Positions 48,641-58,524 are shown, counted from the stretch's first letter. The stretch is DNA of 64,000 bases from Piliocolobus tephrosceles (GCF_002776525.5 NC_045441.1:83401954-83465953), one strand, 5' to 3'. Translations and numbers: made by a program. The notes: generated from the letters alone by a model not told the origin.

Positions 48641-49651
48641 ATTTTACAAGTTTTACTCAATAGCAGGCTTTTAGGCTAGACTATCCTAGACTTACAAACA
48701 AAGCAACACATGTATCATCATTCACAAAACCAAAGGGATAGCCTTATTTTTTAATGTTATTTTTTTCTGAACATAATAACATAGACACACTTGAAAAATT
48801 TGGAAAATACAAAACAAATAGCAGTCCCAAATTCTACCATTTAAAACATGGCTAGATTTCTCTCTTTTCTTGTTTCTATGACTTTTTAAAAATAAGACTG
48901 GGAATCCAATGTAAACTTAAAATGGTTTTCAGAAAACCATTTTAAAATTATGCACGGTTGCAGCCTGGAAAACTTAAGGTGGTGCCTTATCATATCAATG
49001 TTAGGAGCTTTATTTAGTGCATTTAATGTAATTGGCAATTGCAAAATCCACTTTGCCTGCATATGTAAAAAATACAGATGGTTATCTTGTTGGCCGTATG
49101 AAACTCTGTCCTTAATATTCAGTATATACTCCACCTTCATTAATTTCTTCTGCCACAATGTTCTGCCTTAGCACTCAGTTGCATTCTTTTCCTTTTTTTC
49201 CCTGTTCATTATGGTTTAAATCTGAGGACCATATGAGGGTAGAAAATATTATCTTTTAAAAAATTACCAAAAATTATATAGGCAAACCATTTTCTTAAAG
49301 TTGAAGGACAAACGTCAAAATGTTATTTTCGTTTATAATCTTCTCCCAATCCACTAAACAGAGTTTGGTTAGATCGCAGAGAAAATTACATTCCAGAGTA
49401 GTTTTGTTGCTTTTTTTTTTTTTTTTTTTTTTGTCTTGTCCCAGAGATAGAGGGCAACTTTACTACAATTAGTAAGTGTGGTACAGAATTTCATGCAAAT
49501 GAGGTGTGCCAGCAGTGTGACAATTTTAACATATTTTAACAAAAACAAACAAAAATGAATGCATAAACTTGCTGCTGCTTAGACCACTGTAGCTTCTAGG
49601 ACCCAGTTTCTTTTACTGATTTATAAACAAAAACAGTTGTGCCTGAACAAA
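48641..49651. other. No gene; 22-base T run at 49411
   Basis: Overlapping frames on both strands (48886-49171) are unsupported. Nothing else identified. Confidence 0.4.
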
Positions 49652-50016
49652 GACATTAGTAGCTCACTTTCGCACTGTTATAAAGGTACTACCTGAGACT
49701 GGGCAATTTATAAACAAAAGAGGTTTAATTGACTCACAGTTCCGCATGATTGAGGAGGCCTCAGGAAATTTACAGTCACGGCAGAAGGTGAAGGGGAACA
49801 AGGAGCTTCTTCATATGAGGCAGGAGGGAGAGAGGACAGCAGATACCGCCATTTTTAAAGCCGTCAGATTTCCTGAGAACTCCCGTGCTATCACGACAGC
49901 TGCAGGAGGGAAACTGCCTCATGATCCAATCACCTCCCATCAGATCCCTCCCTCAACACGTGGAGATTATAATTCGAGATGAGATTTGGGTGGGGCCACA
50001 CAGCCAAACCATATCA
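49652..50016 (-). mobile_element. MaLR solo LTR (THE1/MST type)
   Basis: Same antisense LTR landmarks as the copy at 28.7 kb: 'cctgagactgggcaatttata', 'aggtttaattgactcacagttc', 'gatgagatttgggtggggcc' and the end 'aaaccatatca'. No convincing target duplication remains. Confidence 0.88.
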
Positions 50017-50544
50017 GATCCCAATTTTATTTTTAAATATCTATAATTTTTTATATTATGCTATTCGTTTCAGTGAATAACTATTTTTTCTTCCCTTGAA
50101 ATATTCTTCAAAATTAATTTCAAGGGCATCATAGTAGTTGTTCATTAATACATATATTCTTTTTTTAAGTTTTTTTCTATAAAAACTATCCTTATATTTC
50201 AAATGTTTGTCAGTAATTTTATTTCTTTTTTTAATTTTTTTCTTCATTTAGCCTCAACTTGAAACTCATAATTTTATTTACTTACCATGGGATCTAGAAG
50301 AGGCATTACTTAGTCAAAGAGTAGATTTTTAAGCTTATGATTTACATTTGCAAATTGGTTTTCAGCAAAGTTGAAACAATTTATTGTTAAGCCGGCAGAA
50401 GGTAAGAGGGCTCACTTGCCAACTGCAGAGTTCTTAAAAGGGCTCTGGGTGCCTCTAGTATTTCCCATCTCCAATTCCTCTGCACTTCACGGCAACTTCC
50501 TTAACACAGTTATGATTATGGGTACTCAAGAAATTCTTGTGATT
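50017..50544. other. No feature recognised
   Basis: AT-rich to 50370, then mixed sequence. No gene. Confidence 0.4.
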
Positions 50545-50655
50545 CTCTACTATCCCCAGAGTAAAATTGAAACTTCTGAGCGTGGCATCGAAGTCCTCCA
50601 CAAACTCGTTCCAACTTACTTTTTTTTTCCCCTCTCTTCCCCATGACTCACCCTC
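50545..50655 (+). repeat. Possible L2 fragment
   Basis: 'agagtaaaattgaaacttctgagcgtggcatcgaagtcctccacaaact' has the L2 order 'agtaaaatccaaactcc...ggc...aaggccctccacaatctg'. Weak. Confidence 0.4.
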
Positions 50656-50805
50656 TAGCAGTTCCACTCCTGGCTACATTTAGAATCACCTGGAGAGGTT
50701 TTACCAAACAGACACACCAGGGTTCCATTCCAGACTAATTAAGTAAGACTGGGAACTGGCTTTTTGAGTGCTGGGTGGGTGCACCAAAATCTTGCAAATC
50801 ACCAC
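50656..50805. mobile_element. hAT-Charlie MITE (MER-type), diverged
   Basis: 'gctacatttagaatcacctggagagg' and 'ccagactaattaagtaagactgggaactgg' resemble non-autonomous hAT elements whose ends carry a 'tagaatcacctgg' phrase. Family not fixed. Confidence 0.5.
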
Positions 50806-50939
50806 TAAAGAACTTACTCATGTAACCAAACACCACCTGTTCCCCAAACACCTATGAACATAAAATTAAATAAACAAGAAACTCTCCACTAGATTATTCT
50901 AATAGACAGTCATGGTTTGAATCACTGTGAGTTAGCCTC

Positions 50940-51110
50940 TTCTTTCTTAAAGTGAGGTATGTAGAGAGACTGGGAGACTACTGGTCAAAAATACAAATTT
51001 TTGGGTCTCACTTTAAGACTACTAATTAGACATTTTAGGCCTAGAGACCAGGAATCTTCAGTTTAACAAAATTTGCAGATTCTGTGGTTTGAGGACTAGT
51101 GCTTTAGCTA
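50940..51110 (-). mobile_element. MER20-like hAT-Charlie MITE
   Basis: 'ggtcaaaaatacaaatttttgggtctca', 'accaggaatcttcagtttaac' and 'gtttgaggactagtgc' follow MER20 in antisense. Terminal repeats degraded. Confidence 0.55.
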
Positions 51111-51187
51111 AAACACATTTTTTCCATTTTCTTAATGATGTGCCACACTTCCTATCTTTAACATATGCCCTCTGCTCTTTGTGCTTT

Positions 51188-51189
<2 letters not shown>

Positions 51190-51225
<36 letters not shown>
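51190..51225. repeat. CA microsatellite
   Basis: Eighteen uninterrupted CA units. Confidence 0.95.
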
Positions 51226-51229
<4 letters not shown>

Positions 51230-52194
51230 TATCTACTTTTTAATCCCAGTTTAAATGCTCATTCTTCCAGCCAGGTTTAAATATTGCTGAATTTTGTGCT
51301 TTCATTGTTTATATCTTTGCACTCTTATATACGCCCATCCAGCCCTGTACTAACATAGTCGTGGGGATCTTAAGATCCACTAACAGAATTAAATTTTTCA
51401 TGTGCAGATAGAATATCTGATTCACAAGAATATTTCCATAGAGTCTGGCACATTTGTCTACAAATAGTAGATAGATTATTACTATGTTAAATGTTGTAAT
51501 CAAATAACTAAATGTTCCTAGCCTGCGCTCTCCTTGATAAGTAATTACCAAACACTGTTCCATAATACTATTGAAGTGAGTCAATGAAAGAGAAAGTAAT
51601 CTAGTTTGGGTTTTTGTTTTTGTTTTTCTTTTTTTTTTCTTGGAGGGGGAGTATCTTTTTCAATAAATATTCAAATACCTAGTGATTTGATAACTAAGCT
51701 CACTCAGATTTGCTTTGCTAAATCAAGTATTTTTTTTTTGTCTACTCAATAGCTTGTTATATGTGATCTTAGTGAAAGGCTCTACCCAAGTTGTAAGCCA
51801 TTTATTTAGATGATTAGTTCTCTTTGACTGATCATTTTGATATAAGACATAAAGTGAAAGGAAATGATTTAGAGTGTTTTGTTTTGCTAGGACCCGAGCA
51901 CAGGTGAGAGTTTAAAGTCTGGTATCCCAGATGGAAATCAACTTTAGTAAATGCACAACCTCACATTTTAAAGGAATGAATGTGAGACCAATTCATGAAG
52001 CTGTCCCTCAATCCTGTTTCTCTGAAGGCCATGCTCAAATGAGAACTCTTTCACTAAGGTTTCTAAGAAAACTCCAAATTCACCCTTTCTAAATCGGTGT
52101 TTCTAAAGCACTAAATATCATTTGCATGGTATTTATTGTTTTTCCCTGTTCTGTCTCAAGAACATCTCAGATTCATGTACATTTCATCACCTGT
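51226..52194. other. No feature recognised
   Basis: The 91-codon minus frame at 51309-51584 is unsupported. No repeat assigned. Confidence 0.4.
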
Positions 52195-52320
52195 ACCTGA
52201 CTCTAAGCTCCTGAAATTAGGAAGTAGGTATTTTTCAGACTCATATTTCTTATAGTGCCTAATGATATTGCCTGGCACACAAAAGGCATCAATAAATCTG
52301 AGACAAATGAGTAGATAATA
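52195..52320 (+). mobile_element. L2 LINE 3' end
   Basis: 'ctgactctaagctcctgaaattagg', 'agtgcctaatgatattgcctggcacac' and 'ggcatcaataaatctgag' match the sense L2 3' terminus in order (split by substitutions). Confidence 0.75.
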
Positions 52321-52519
52321 ACAGTAGATAAATGCTGCTGAAACCTAGCTATAATGTAGAAGTTTTTCTTTAAACTTACTTTATCCAAACCATAAGCTAT
52401 CTTTTGGTTTGGATATCATCTCATCTCATAGACAAGGGGAAGAATTACACTATGGTCATGGATAGAAATAGTAGATAATTTACCTCCTCTTTACCCAGGT
52501 ACACAGAATATGGAGGCTG

Positions 52520-52702
52520 CTGAGAGAAGATTTTAGTTGTGTGCAAAATACGTAACTACTCTACATTTTAGTTTACTCCTCTATAAATTGTAGAAAAGTT
52601 TCTATCTATCATATAGGGTTACTGTTAAAAGTAGCCTGGTTACTGTATGTAAAAGTATCTAGTGCATGGCACATGGTGAATAATAAATAGTATTTAGTTG
52701 TT
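52520..52702 (+). repeat. MIR SINE
   Basis: Sense MIR: 'tttagtttactcctctataaattg', 'tagggttactgttaaaagtag' and 'gtgcatggcacatggtgaataataaatag'. Confidence 0.7.
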
Positions 52703-54265
52703 TTAATCCTTTCTGTCTGGCTTACAAAAACAAAAAGGACATGATAAGTTTGTTTATTCAGAAGCATTTGGTTCTGAAAAATGAAACCAGGGCATAAAGT
52801 ATATCAGTAATAGTAAGGTGTACTGTTTGACACGAGTTACAAGTACATGCTATGTATTAATGTGAGATAAGTTGAATTAAAAAGGTAGGTAAGTAGAATA
52901 ATTGAAAGAAGACTTGGCATCCTAAGCTTCTGTTAAGATTCTGTGACTTATCGGTTGTTTGAACTTGAATTTGGATAGCTATTCTAAACAGATCATTCTG
53001 GGTAGAATAACACAAATGCTTCTTTATCCAGATACATAGACAGATAGAAGAGTTCTCTTTAGTTGCCACCTGAGGGTAAATAACTTACCCTTAATAGATG
53101 GCACATAAGGATTGTGGCACCTGGGCACTTAAATGCTGAATGTCCATTGAGCAGAGAGTATACAATTCTAATTACACATGACAATGACTCAAAAACTGTC
53201 TGAATTGCATGTTGCTTCTACTTCTATCTAGTCAGAACTTACCCTTGACAGTTCAGTGTGACTGATGAATGATAAGGAAATAAATTGCCTTTAAACTTTT
53301 CAGGTAGCCATGTGACAATGAAGCTCAAATTTTGAGGAAGCAACCCAACAGGAAAAAAAAAAAAGAAAAAGCATTGAAAATGGAAAATTACTTTGGGAAA
53401 ATTGAATACAGATGTCAAACTATCCACGGAGATTGCAAACTATTGCTTCTGAATGTATTAGTTTGAACCACACAACATTGTCTCTACTTGCCTTTTTTGA
53501 CTTACAGTAATGATAGTTCATATGTTTTTCGAGATAACAACAATTAGGCTTTGTTAAGATATTATCACTCTTTTGAAGAAAGGATAGCTTAGTTGATTTT
53601 CTATAGAGTTGGGGGAGAATCATAGAAGAATGAAATATCATTCTTCTATTAGGTTTATACTGGAGGAATCTAGATATGTGAAATGGAAGGAAAACAAAAA
53701 GCACACATGGTAAGAAAAGGTTACCACTAAGCTTCTTTTGATAGGAGCAAAAAGTGGAAAGACACATGTGATTATCAGAGAGATATTGTGTTGGCAGTAT
53801 TGATCAGAGTGGGGAGCTATGATCTGGAAGAAGGGGGAAGTCATCAAGGTTGTGATACCCATGGAAATAGAAATCTTAAAAAAGAGATTTGGAGAAAGCA
53901 GTGCACAATAACTAGATCTGGAGGAGAGTGAGCAAAGCCAGAAGATAAAGCAAGCAGAACTATGAAATAGTTTTTATTATTTATTCTGAGATTCAGGGAA
54001 TCCAAGAAGATAGTGGGAATCAGACCAGGTGAGTTAACAATCTTGTTCAAAACTCTATACTACATCACTCTCATTTGCTGTGGCAATTCTTTATATTTTG
54101 AGAACATAATTATAATAAAAATATGTAAATGAAGTCAACAGAAAGTTGAGGTGGAACAGTACATCCTGGGGTTAGCCTTATGTTGAGGGGTAGTTCTTGA
54201 CCATGTTTGGGAAGAAATTGGGCTGTCAGTAAGGAAAACAGTGTCATGAAGAGGAAGAATCTTAC
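52703..54265. other. Unassigned; several long minus-strand frames
   Basis: Minus-strand frames of 62-115 codons (52857-53069, 53239-53427, 53420-53767, 53638-53862, 53844-54050) overlap one another. Some have acceptor-like tracts, e.g. CCCCTTCTTCCAG before about 53830. None could be joined confidently to the candidate exons upstream. They may be 3' parts of that transcript or chance. Confidence 0.3.
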
Positions 54266-54491
54266 CTGTGTACAAAAGACTAGTTCGAGTTTGTGCACTG
54301 AAAAGGGGCTCCTGGGTGGCAGTGTCTCATAAATTCTCCTACTGACTTTCATCAGTAGCTGTGTTAGGTAACAAATCACACCATTGCATGTCCCCATGTT
54401 CTCTCTGGCTTAATCCATCAATGGGAATTGGAAATAAATACCGGAAGTCCCTCTGGACGTGGTGAAGGCAGAGGCTTTGCCTCCCAGGATT
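54266..54491 (-). other. Possible downstream exon of the minus-strand candidate gene
   Basis: The minus strand shows a strong acceptor (TTTCCCCTCCATAG before 54491) and a strong donor (TGTACACAG then GTAAGA after 54266). Continued in frame from the exon at 55175, it reads about 24 residues beginning ESWEAKPLPSPRPEG and then a TGA. That could be a short C-terminal tail followed by 3' UTR, but a splice donor downstream of the stop is unusual and would also fit a decaying gene. An alternative acceptor at 54403-54407 exists. No fourth membrane helix is seen. Confidence 0.22.
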
Positions 54492-54639
54492 CTATGGAGG
54501 GGAAATAAGCAGGGAGGACTTTGTAAAATCAGAATCTTTTTAACCCTATAAAGTAGATGTGTCAAAGGGCTTACGGTTTCACACTCTTAGCTGAATTTTT
54601 GGGGTGGAGAAATCTAGAAATACTGTGGATAGAGACCCT

Positions 54640-55000
54640 TATTATAATCCAAATAAAGAAGTAGGACTATGAAAGAGATAGTGTAAATCAAGAACTCTTA
54701 AGGCATATTAAAGTGAGTAAAAAGACTTAGTAACAGAATAGAGTTGGAGTATATAACTTAGGGGAAACATGAAAAAATAATACCAAGGATTTTGGCCTGG
54801 GAACTGAGAGGAAAAAAAGTGTTAATTTAGACACAAGTGGGGTATTTGTAAAGGAAAACATGTTCAATGAGGAAAATAATTGTTTAAATGTTTTCGTTTT
54901 AAATTTGAAAAGACAGAGTTACGTCCAAGGAGAGAAGAGTTGTGAGTAAGTGACTGGAGATAATAATTTGAGAATTTTCTGTGCGAAAATAATCTAGAAT
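54640..55000 (-). mobile_element. L2 LINE fragment, antisense
   Basis: 'aataccaaggattttggcctgggaactgag' corresponds to the antisense L2 phrase 'ccaaggtttttggcctgagcaactgg'. Flanking blocks are weakly L2-like. It lies between two candidate minus-strand exons. Confidence 0.5.
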
Positions 55001-55174
55001 GAGATCCCGGTTTCTTCTTCTTTCTCAACCCCAATCAACTAGTTGTGTCTAGCTTGAGCCTCAGATTGTAAAAGATTTTTAGTCCACAGCTGAGCTCAGC
55101 AGGAAAGTCCCATGATCACTTTCCAATTTCAATCATGCAATCTAGTGGCAAGAGTGACTTTAAGGACCACTTAC

Positions 55175-55412
55175 CTGCCCTCACAAAAGAGACATATAGA
55201 TGGTACTGAGCTAACTGGGCAAAGAAGTAGAGCAGGCATGAGCGCAGATCCTCAGCATTTTCCAGAGTTGGGTGTGGGAAGGTATTACTGGGTGAGGCCA
55301 CATATAGAGATTTAGAAAGAAATCCAAGAAAGTGCAGGATCATAGAAACCAGGAGAAGAGAGAAAGCCATAATGAAGGCTCCGGTCAACATGGACACATT
55401 CCTCCAGCAAAG
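55175..55412 (-). CDS. Candidate internal coding exon of an unrecognised membrane protein
   Basis: Read on the minus strand, a pyrimidine-rich tract ending CTTCTTAACAG precedes 55412, and GGGCAG is followed by GTAAGT after 55175. Both are consensus splice sites. The 238 nt between them are open in the frame that starts exactly at the acceptor (phase 0, leaving one base at the donor) and encode about 79 residues. The peptide starts LCWRNVSMLTGAF. A hydrophobic helix runs over roughly residues 8-34, followed by a polar stretch with VASPSNTF and NAEDLRSC. A second, aromatic-rich helix (CLLYFFAQLAQYHLYVSF) ends near the donor. Two helices joined by a polar loop recall the second and third membrane segments of four-helix claudin/PMP22-like proteins, but I cannot name the gene. 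No repeat family matches this stretch. It may be an unannotated exon or part of a unitary pseudogene. Confidence 0.42.
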
Positions 55413-55762
55413 CTGTTAAGAAGAATGAGAGTGAGATAATAACTAGAGTGGACAATGACATGGTTTGGCACCATGGTTTACATCTTGGGAAAGATTGTAT
55501 TGCTTCAGGGAGTGACAAAGTGAATCACAATGAGGAAGAATAGTCCATTTTTATGTATTACACAATTAAATAATTATTAAGTCACCTCTCTACCTTCATT
55601 TACTTAGATAATTTATCATTTTATTTTCATTAAAATCAGATCATTAGTTTGGATAGTACAGACCTCAGGGAAAAAATTACTCTTAGGTTTGTTAAAAATT
55701 GAATAAACGTGTTTTCTAAACTTGTTTTAAAATTATTGTTTAGAACTCATGTGGATGCAATT

Positions 55763-55849
55763 TTAAGAGATGCATCTCTTAAGACACACTTTTAAGAGGT
55801 GCATCTTTTCGGATACAATTTTAAGAGGTGCAGCTCTTAAATTCACATT
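55763..55849. repeat. Three-copy 29-bp tandem array with palindromic core
   Basis: Units start at 55763, 55792 and 55821, exactly 29 bp apart. The first contains the perfect 20-bp palindrome TTAAGAGATGCATCTCTTAA. The third has the near-palindrome TTAAGAGGTGCAGCTCTTAA, and the second is degraded on its right half. A partial fourth unit may precede the array (GTGGATGCAATT at 55751). It sits between the minus-strand candidate exon and TEX47. Confidence 0.85.
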
Positions 55850-56149
55850 AAGTTAAGTAAGCCAAATCTTACTATAGAAGTTTCTCATCACATATTCACC
55901 ATTACATAGATTCAGATACGTGTTCTTAAGTCTTTAGTTAGTGTCTAAGTAGAACAGAGGAGTTCTACAACCACATTTTTATTTATCAAAAAGAAAATAA
56001 GAAAGGAAAAAGATGTCCAGATTCTCACCATCTGTCTGACTTACAAATGCACCTGTCTAAAAATAAACCATTCAGGAATAAGCCATTCACACTTCCTCTG
56101 CAGTGACTTTGAAATGTTTGTCGAGATACCCGTATTAAATTAAGAAACT

Positions 56150-56286
56150 TGGCGCTCTGGTCCTTTAATGGTGCTGACATTCTGACTCACATATGCCCGA
56201 GGGAAGGCGGAACACAGGACAGCTGAGAACACCAGAGAACTGGCAGTTGGGAGCCTGATGGAGGACAAGCAGGGCCTGGAGGACAG
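56150..56286 (+). other. TEX47: Candidate non-coding first exon of TEX47
   Basis: A locally GC-richer block in AT-rich flanks ends in CAG followed by GTACGT at 56287, a good 5' splice site. Joined to the acceptor at 56931 it would give a 645-bp intron and a compact gene of about 1.7 kb, in keeping with the small size I recall for this locus. The 5' end is arbitrary. Two other plus-strand donors, GTAAGT at 56323 and at 56366, could be used instead. The same block also looks like an exon on the minus strand, so this call is uncertain. Confidence 0.35.
56191..56275 (-). other. Possible upstream exon of the minus-strand candidate gene
   Basis: On the minus strand a long pyrimidine tract ends in CTGTCCTCCAG before 56275, and TAT is followed by GTGAGT after 56191. 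The 85 nt read as one base plus 28 open codons ending PRAY. They finish in phase 0, which is what the exon at 55412 needs. No start codon or first exon was found farther upstream. The segment lies on the opposite strand of the candidate TEX47 first exon, so at least one of the two calls may be wrong. Confidence 0.25.
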
Positions 56287-56402
56287 GTACGTGACAGAAG
56301 CACAGGAAAAAAAAGAAAAATCGTAAGTTGACCTGGAAAACAATTTGAGGAGATTTGTAAGCAAAGTAAGTTAAAGTAGCAGAATACTTTCATGTAGCCC
56401 TT

Positions 56403-56452
56403 AACAACAACAACAACAAGAAAAAAAAAAAAATAATAATAAAGGGGGGGAA
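56403..56452. repeat. CAA/poly-A/TAA simple repeat
   Basis: A run of CAA units passes into poly-A, TAA units and a short G run. It lies in the inferred TEX47 intron and has no sign of function. Confidence 0.85.
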
Positions 56453-56931
56453 AAAGAATCATTTCTGAGATTTGTCGATAGGAGGAAAAACAAAGAACCA
56501 AAACTTTTCCCTTGAAATGTGTACTGTTATTAATCAAGGAACGTTATTAACTATTAGGGTCCTGACTAAAGGTTACATAGCTAATTAGGACTTAGAAAGC
56601 CTTGGATTTTTAAAAAAGAGTTATAGACCAGTTAGATTTATAAAAGAAATTGGAATAATTACCATTAAAAATACCATTTTTTAAAATTTGTCTTATAAAG
56701 GACAATCTGTAATCACCATTACATGACATTTACAAAGTTTTTTCCTAGGATATGATTTAGCTCTTTCATTGTAAACTTTCACAAAAACTCTATAGTTTGA
56801 ATATTGTTTTAACATTATCTTTCATTTCAAAGATATTGTTTCCTGATAAAACTGGCAAAAGATTGGGATTTTGCTATTTAGTAACATTTGACAAACTGTG
56901 ATTTACTCTTTTTTTTTTTTTTTTTTGTCAG

Positions 56932-57035
56932 AAGAAATGAAAACAAGAGTTCATCACTACAGAGGCACCCTGACAGCGTAAATATCATGAAAAGCTAAAA
57001 ACTAGAATCATCTGGTAAAATAAATAAGACTCATC
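56932..57035 (+). other. TEX47: TEX47 5' untranslated part of the coding exon
   Basis: A long T tract followed by GTCAG ends at 56931 and makes a strong 3' splice site. The segment from 56932 to the ATG would then be 5' UTR. The ATG at 56938 is out of frame with the CDS and is a possible upstream start. The exon boundary is inferred from splice-site consensus only. Confidence 0.6.
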
Positions 57036-57797
57036 ATGTCCTTTTCGGTCCGTAACCAGAAGGGTAGCAAAAGGCCTTTGCCCCTGGGGCCTCATCTTTT
57101 GCTCCAAGTCCCACGTAGCAATTACCTGCACTTTCAAGAGGAGAAACAACGACTACACCTAAAGAAATTCCTTCTTCATAGGATGTTTCTAGTGGCCAAG
57201 ATACAAGCAAAGGCAGAAAGAAAAGATGTTGCTGACTACTATGAACAAGTGTTTCAGTCAGTTTTGAAACATCACCTGGGAGAAACAGTGACAGGATTGC
57301 TGCTCATCTATCCTACTTCCATTCTGCATATCCTCGAGTCCTCCAGCGACACTCTCTACCAAGTGCTTTTAGATTATATTGACCATGACAAAGATGAAAC
57401 AGAATTTTTTATTCAACAAATGAAAATTATAGTCATTTCTCATAACATTCCAATGAGGCTTTTTATGCAATGGCATGTTTCAGTGATAAAAGTGCCAGTA
57501 ATGTATCTCGATGATGTGACACAATCACAGTCCCTAAAAGAGGTCATCACAGATTTTCTCACACAAACTCATAAACTGTCACTCTATCTTTGCAAGACTA
57601 TGAAAGTAGGCACTAAAGGACCAGGCGATAACTTACACCAAGTTGCACCTGACCTACTCCTCCCAGAACAAATCATAAAGTACTTGTGCAAATCCGAAGA
57701 ATTCATGGACCCAGCAACATTTATAAACATGTATAATAGACCTATACACATCATGCTGGATTCTGAGGTGGTATGGCCTGCTCCTTCACGTTTCTAG
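57036..57797 (+). CDS. TEX47: Testis-expressed protein 47 (TEX47, formerly C7orf62), single coding exon
   Basis: An intact 253-codon frame, the only long conserved-looking one in the window and the same length as human TEX47 as I remember it. The ATG has A at -3, and an in-frame TAA at 57021 closes the frame upstream, so this start is well supported. Residues 1-45 are basic and probably disordered. Residues about 49-155 resemble the BLUF/acylphosphatase-like alpha-beta fold: a hydrophobic first strand (MFLVAKIQ, 50-57), a long helix, VTGLLLI (85-91), LHILES (97-102), then R141, F143 and W146 in the pattern R-x-F-x-x-W. Residues 205-253 form a tail with no motif I recognise. There is no signal peptide or membrane helix. 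The biochemical function is unknown; expression is reported to be testis-biased. The BLUF-like assignment is my inference from the pattern. The residues that make BLUF domains photoactive look replaced, so a light-sensing role is unlikely. Confidence 0.93.
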   Translation: MSFSVRNQKGSKRPLPLGPHLLLQVPRSNYLHFQEEKQRLHLKKFLLHRMFLVAKIQAKAERKDVADYYEQVFQSVLKHHLGETVTGLLLIYPTSILHILESSSDTLYQVLLDYIDHDKDETEFFIQQMKIIVISHNIPMRLFMQWHVSVIKVPVMYLDDVTQSQSLKEVITDFLTQTHKLSLYLCKTMKVGTKGPGDNLHQVAPDLLLPEQIIKYLCKSEEFMDPATFINMYNRPIHIMLDSEVVWPAPSRF

Positions 57798-58100
57798 GAT
57801 TGAGAGGGATAATGTGCTCATGTCTCTTAAGGAATTTGTGCTACTTAAGTAAAGAAGAAAACATTCTTAAAGTTACTTGTCCCTTTTAAAAGAAAAGAAA
57901 CAGAACATTGCAATATACATGGAGGTAATATATTTATCTTCACAGAGTATGTTGAACTAAACTTAAAAATGTATCTATTTGTTGTGATATTAGTGTTCAA
58001 TACATTATTTTACTAGGTACATGGGTTTAATAAGTTTATCGTAAGTTCTCAAATATTAACATTATTTTCATGAATTGACACTTTTCAAAAACAAAAAACA
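57798..58100 (+). other. TEX47: TEX47 3' untranslated region
   Basis: AT-rich sequence after the TAG stop. I find no canonical AATAAA in the roughly 300 bases downstream. Weaker variants are present: AATATA near 57912 and 57927, and AATACA near 57999. The transcript end cannot be placed from sequence. Confidence 0.4.
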
Positions 58101-58134
58101 TGGATGAAAAAAGACAAATGAAATTCAGATTATC

Positions 58135-58385
58135 ATCCAATCCCTCAACAGTTAACAAATAATCATGACTACATACCAGAAGTACAGTGTTCTGAGGGTA
58201 CAAAATAGAGAAGAAAAATCCCACCCTTGAGTTGCTTGCAACCTAAGGTTAGAGGAAAGTACATGTAGAAGTAGTTATGATATGATATGTAATGTAATAT
58301 AATATATCATTATAGCAGCAGTATATAGGAAGGGCTTTGAGAGCACAAGTGAAGAAATAATCACTGTAAAATTCCTGCATTCAGA
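58135..58385 (-). mobile_element. L2 LINE 3' end, antisense
   Basis: 'gttctgagggtacaaaatagagaagaaaaatcccacccttgagttgc' followed by 'gaagggctttgagagcacaag' has the order of the antisense L2 3' end. Confidence 0.55.
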
Positions 58386-58524
58386 AAGCAAAATCTAATT
58401 ATCAAAAATATTTCCAAAGCCCACATATCTGGCCTGTACAATCAAGAGCATTGAGACCATTATAAAGCTACAGAAAACAATAGCTATTTGGAATGACAAG
58501 AAAATACATTATCAGATGGCATTG
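58386..58524. other. No feature recognised
   Basis: Short unassigned gap. Confidence 0.4.

Noticed and set aside
53420..54050. Three long overlapping minus-strand frames as further exons of the candidate gene
   Set aside because: Acceptor-like tracts are present, but no phase-consistent junction to the upstream exons could be made, so they are only noted as unassigned.
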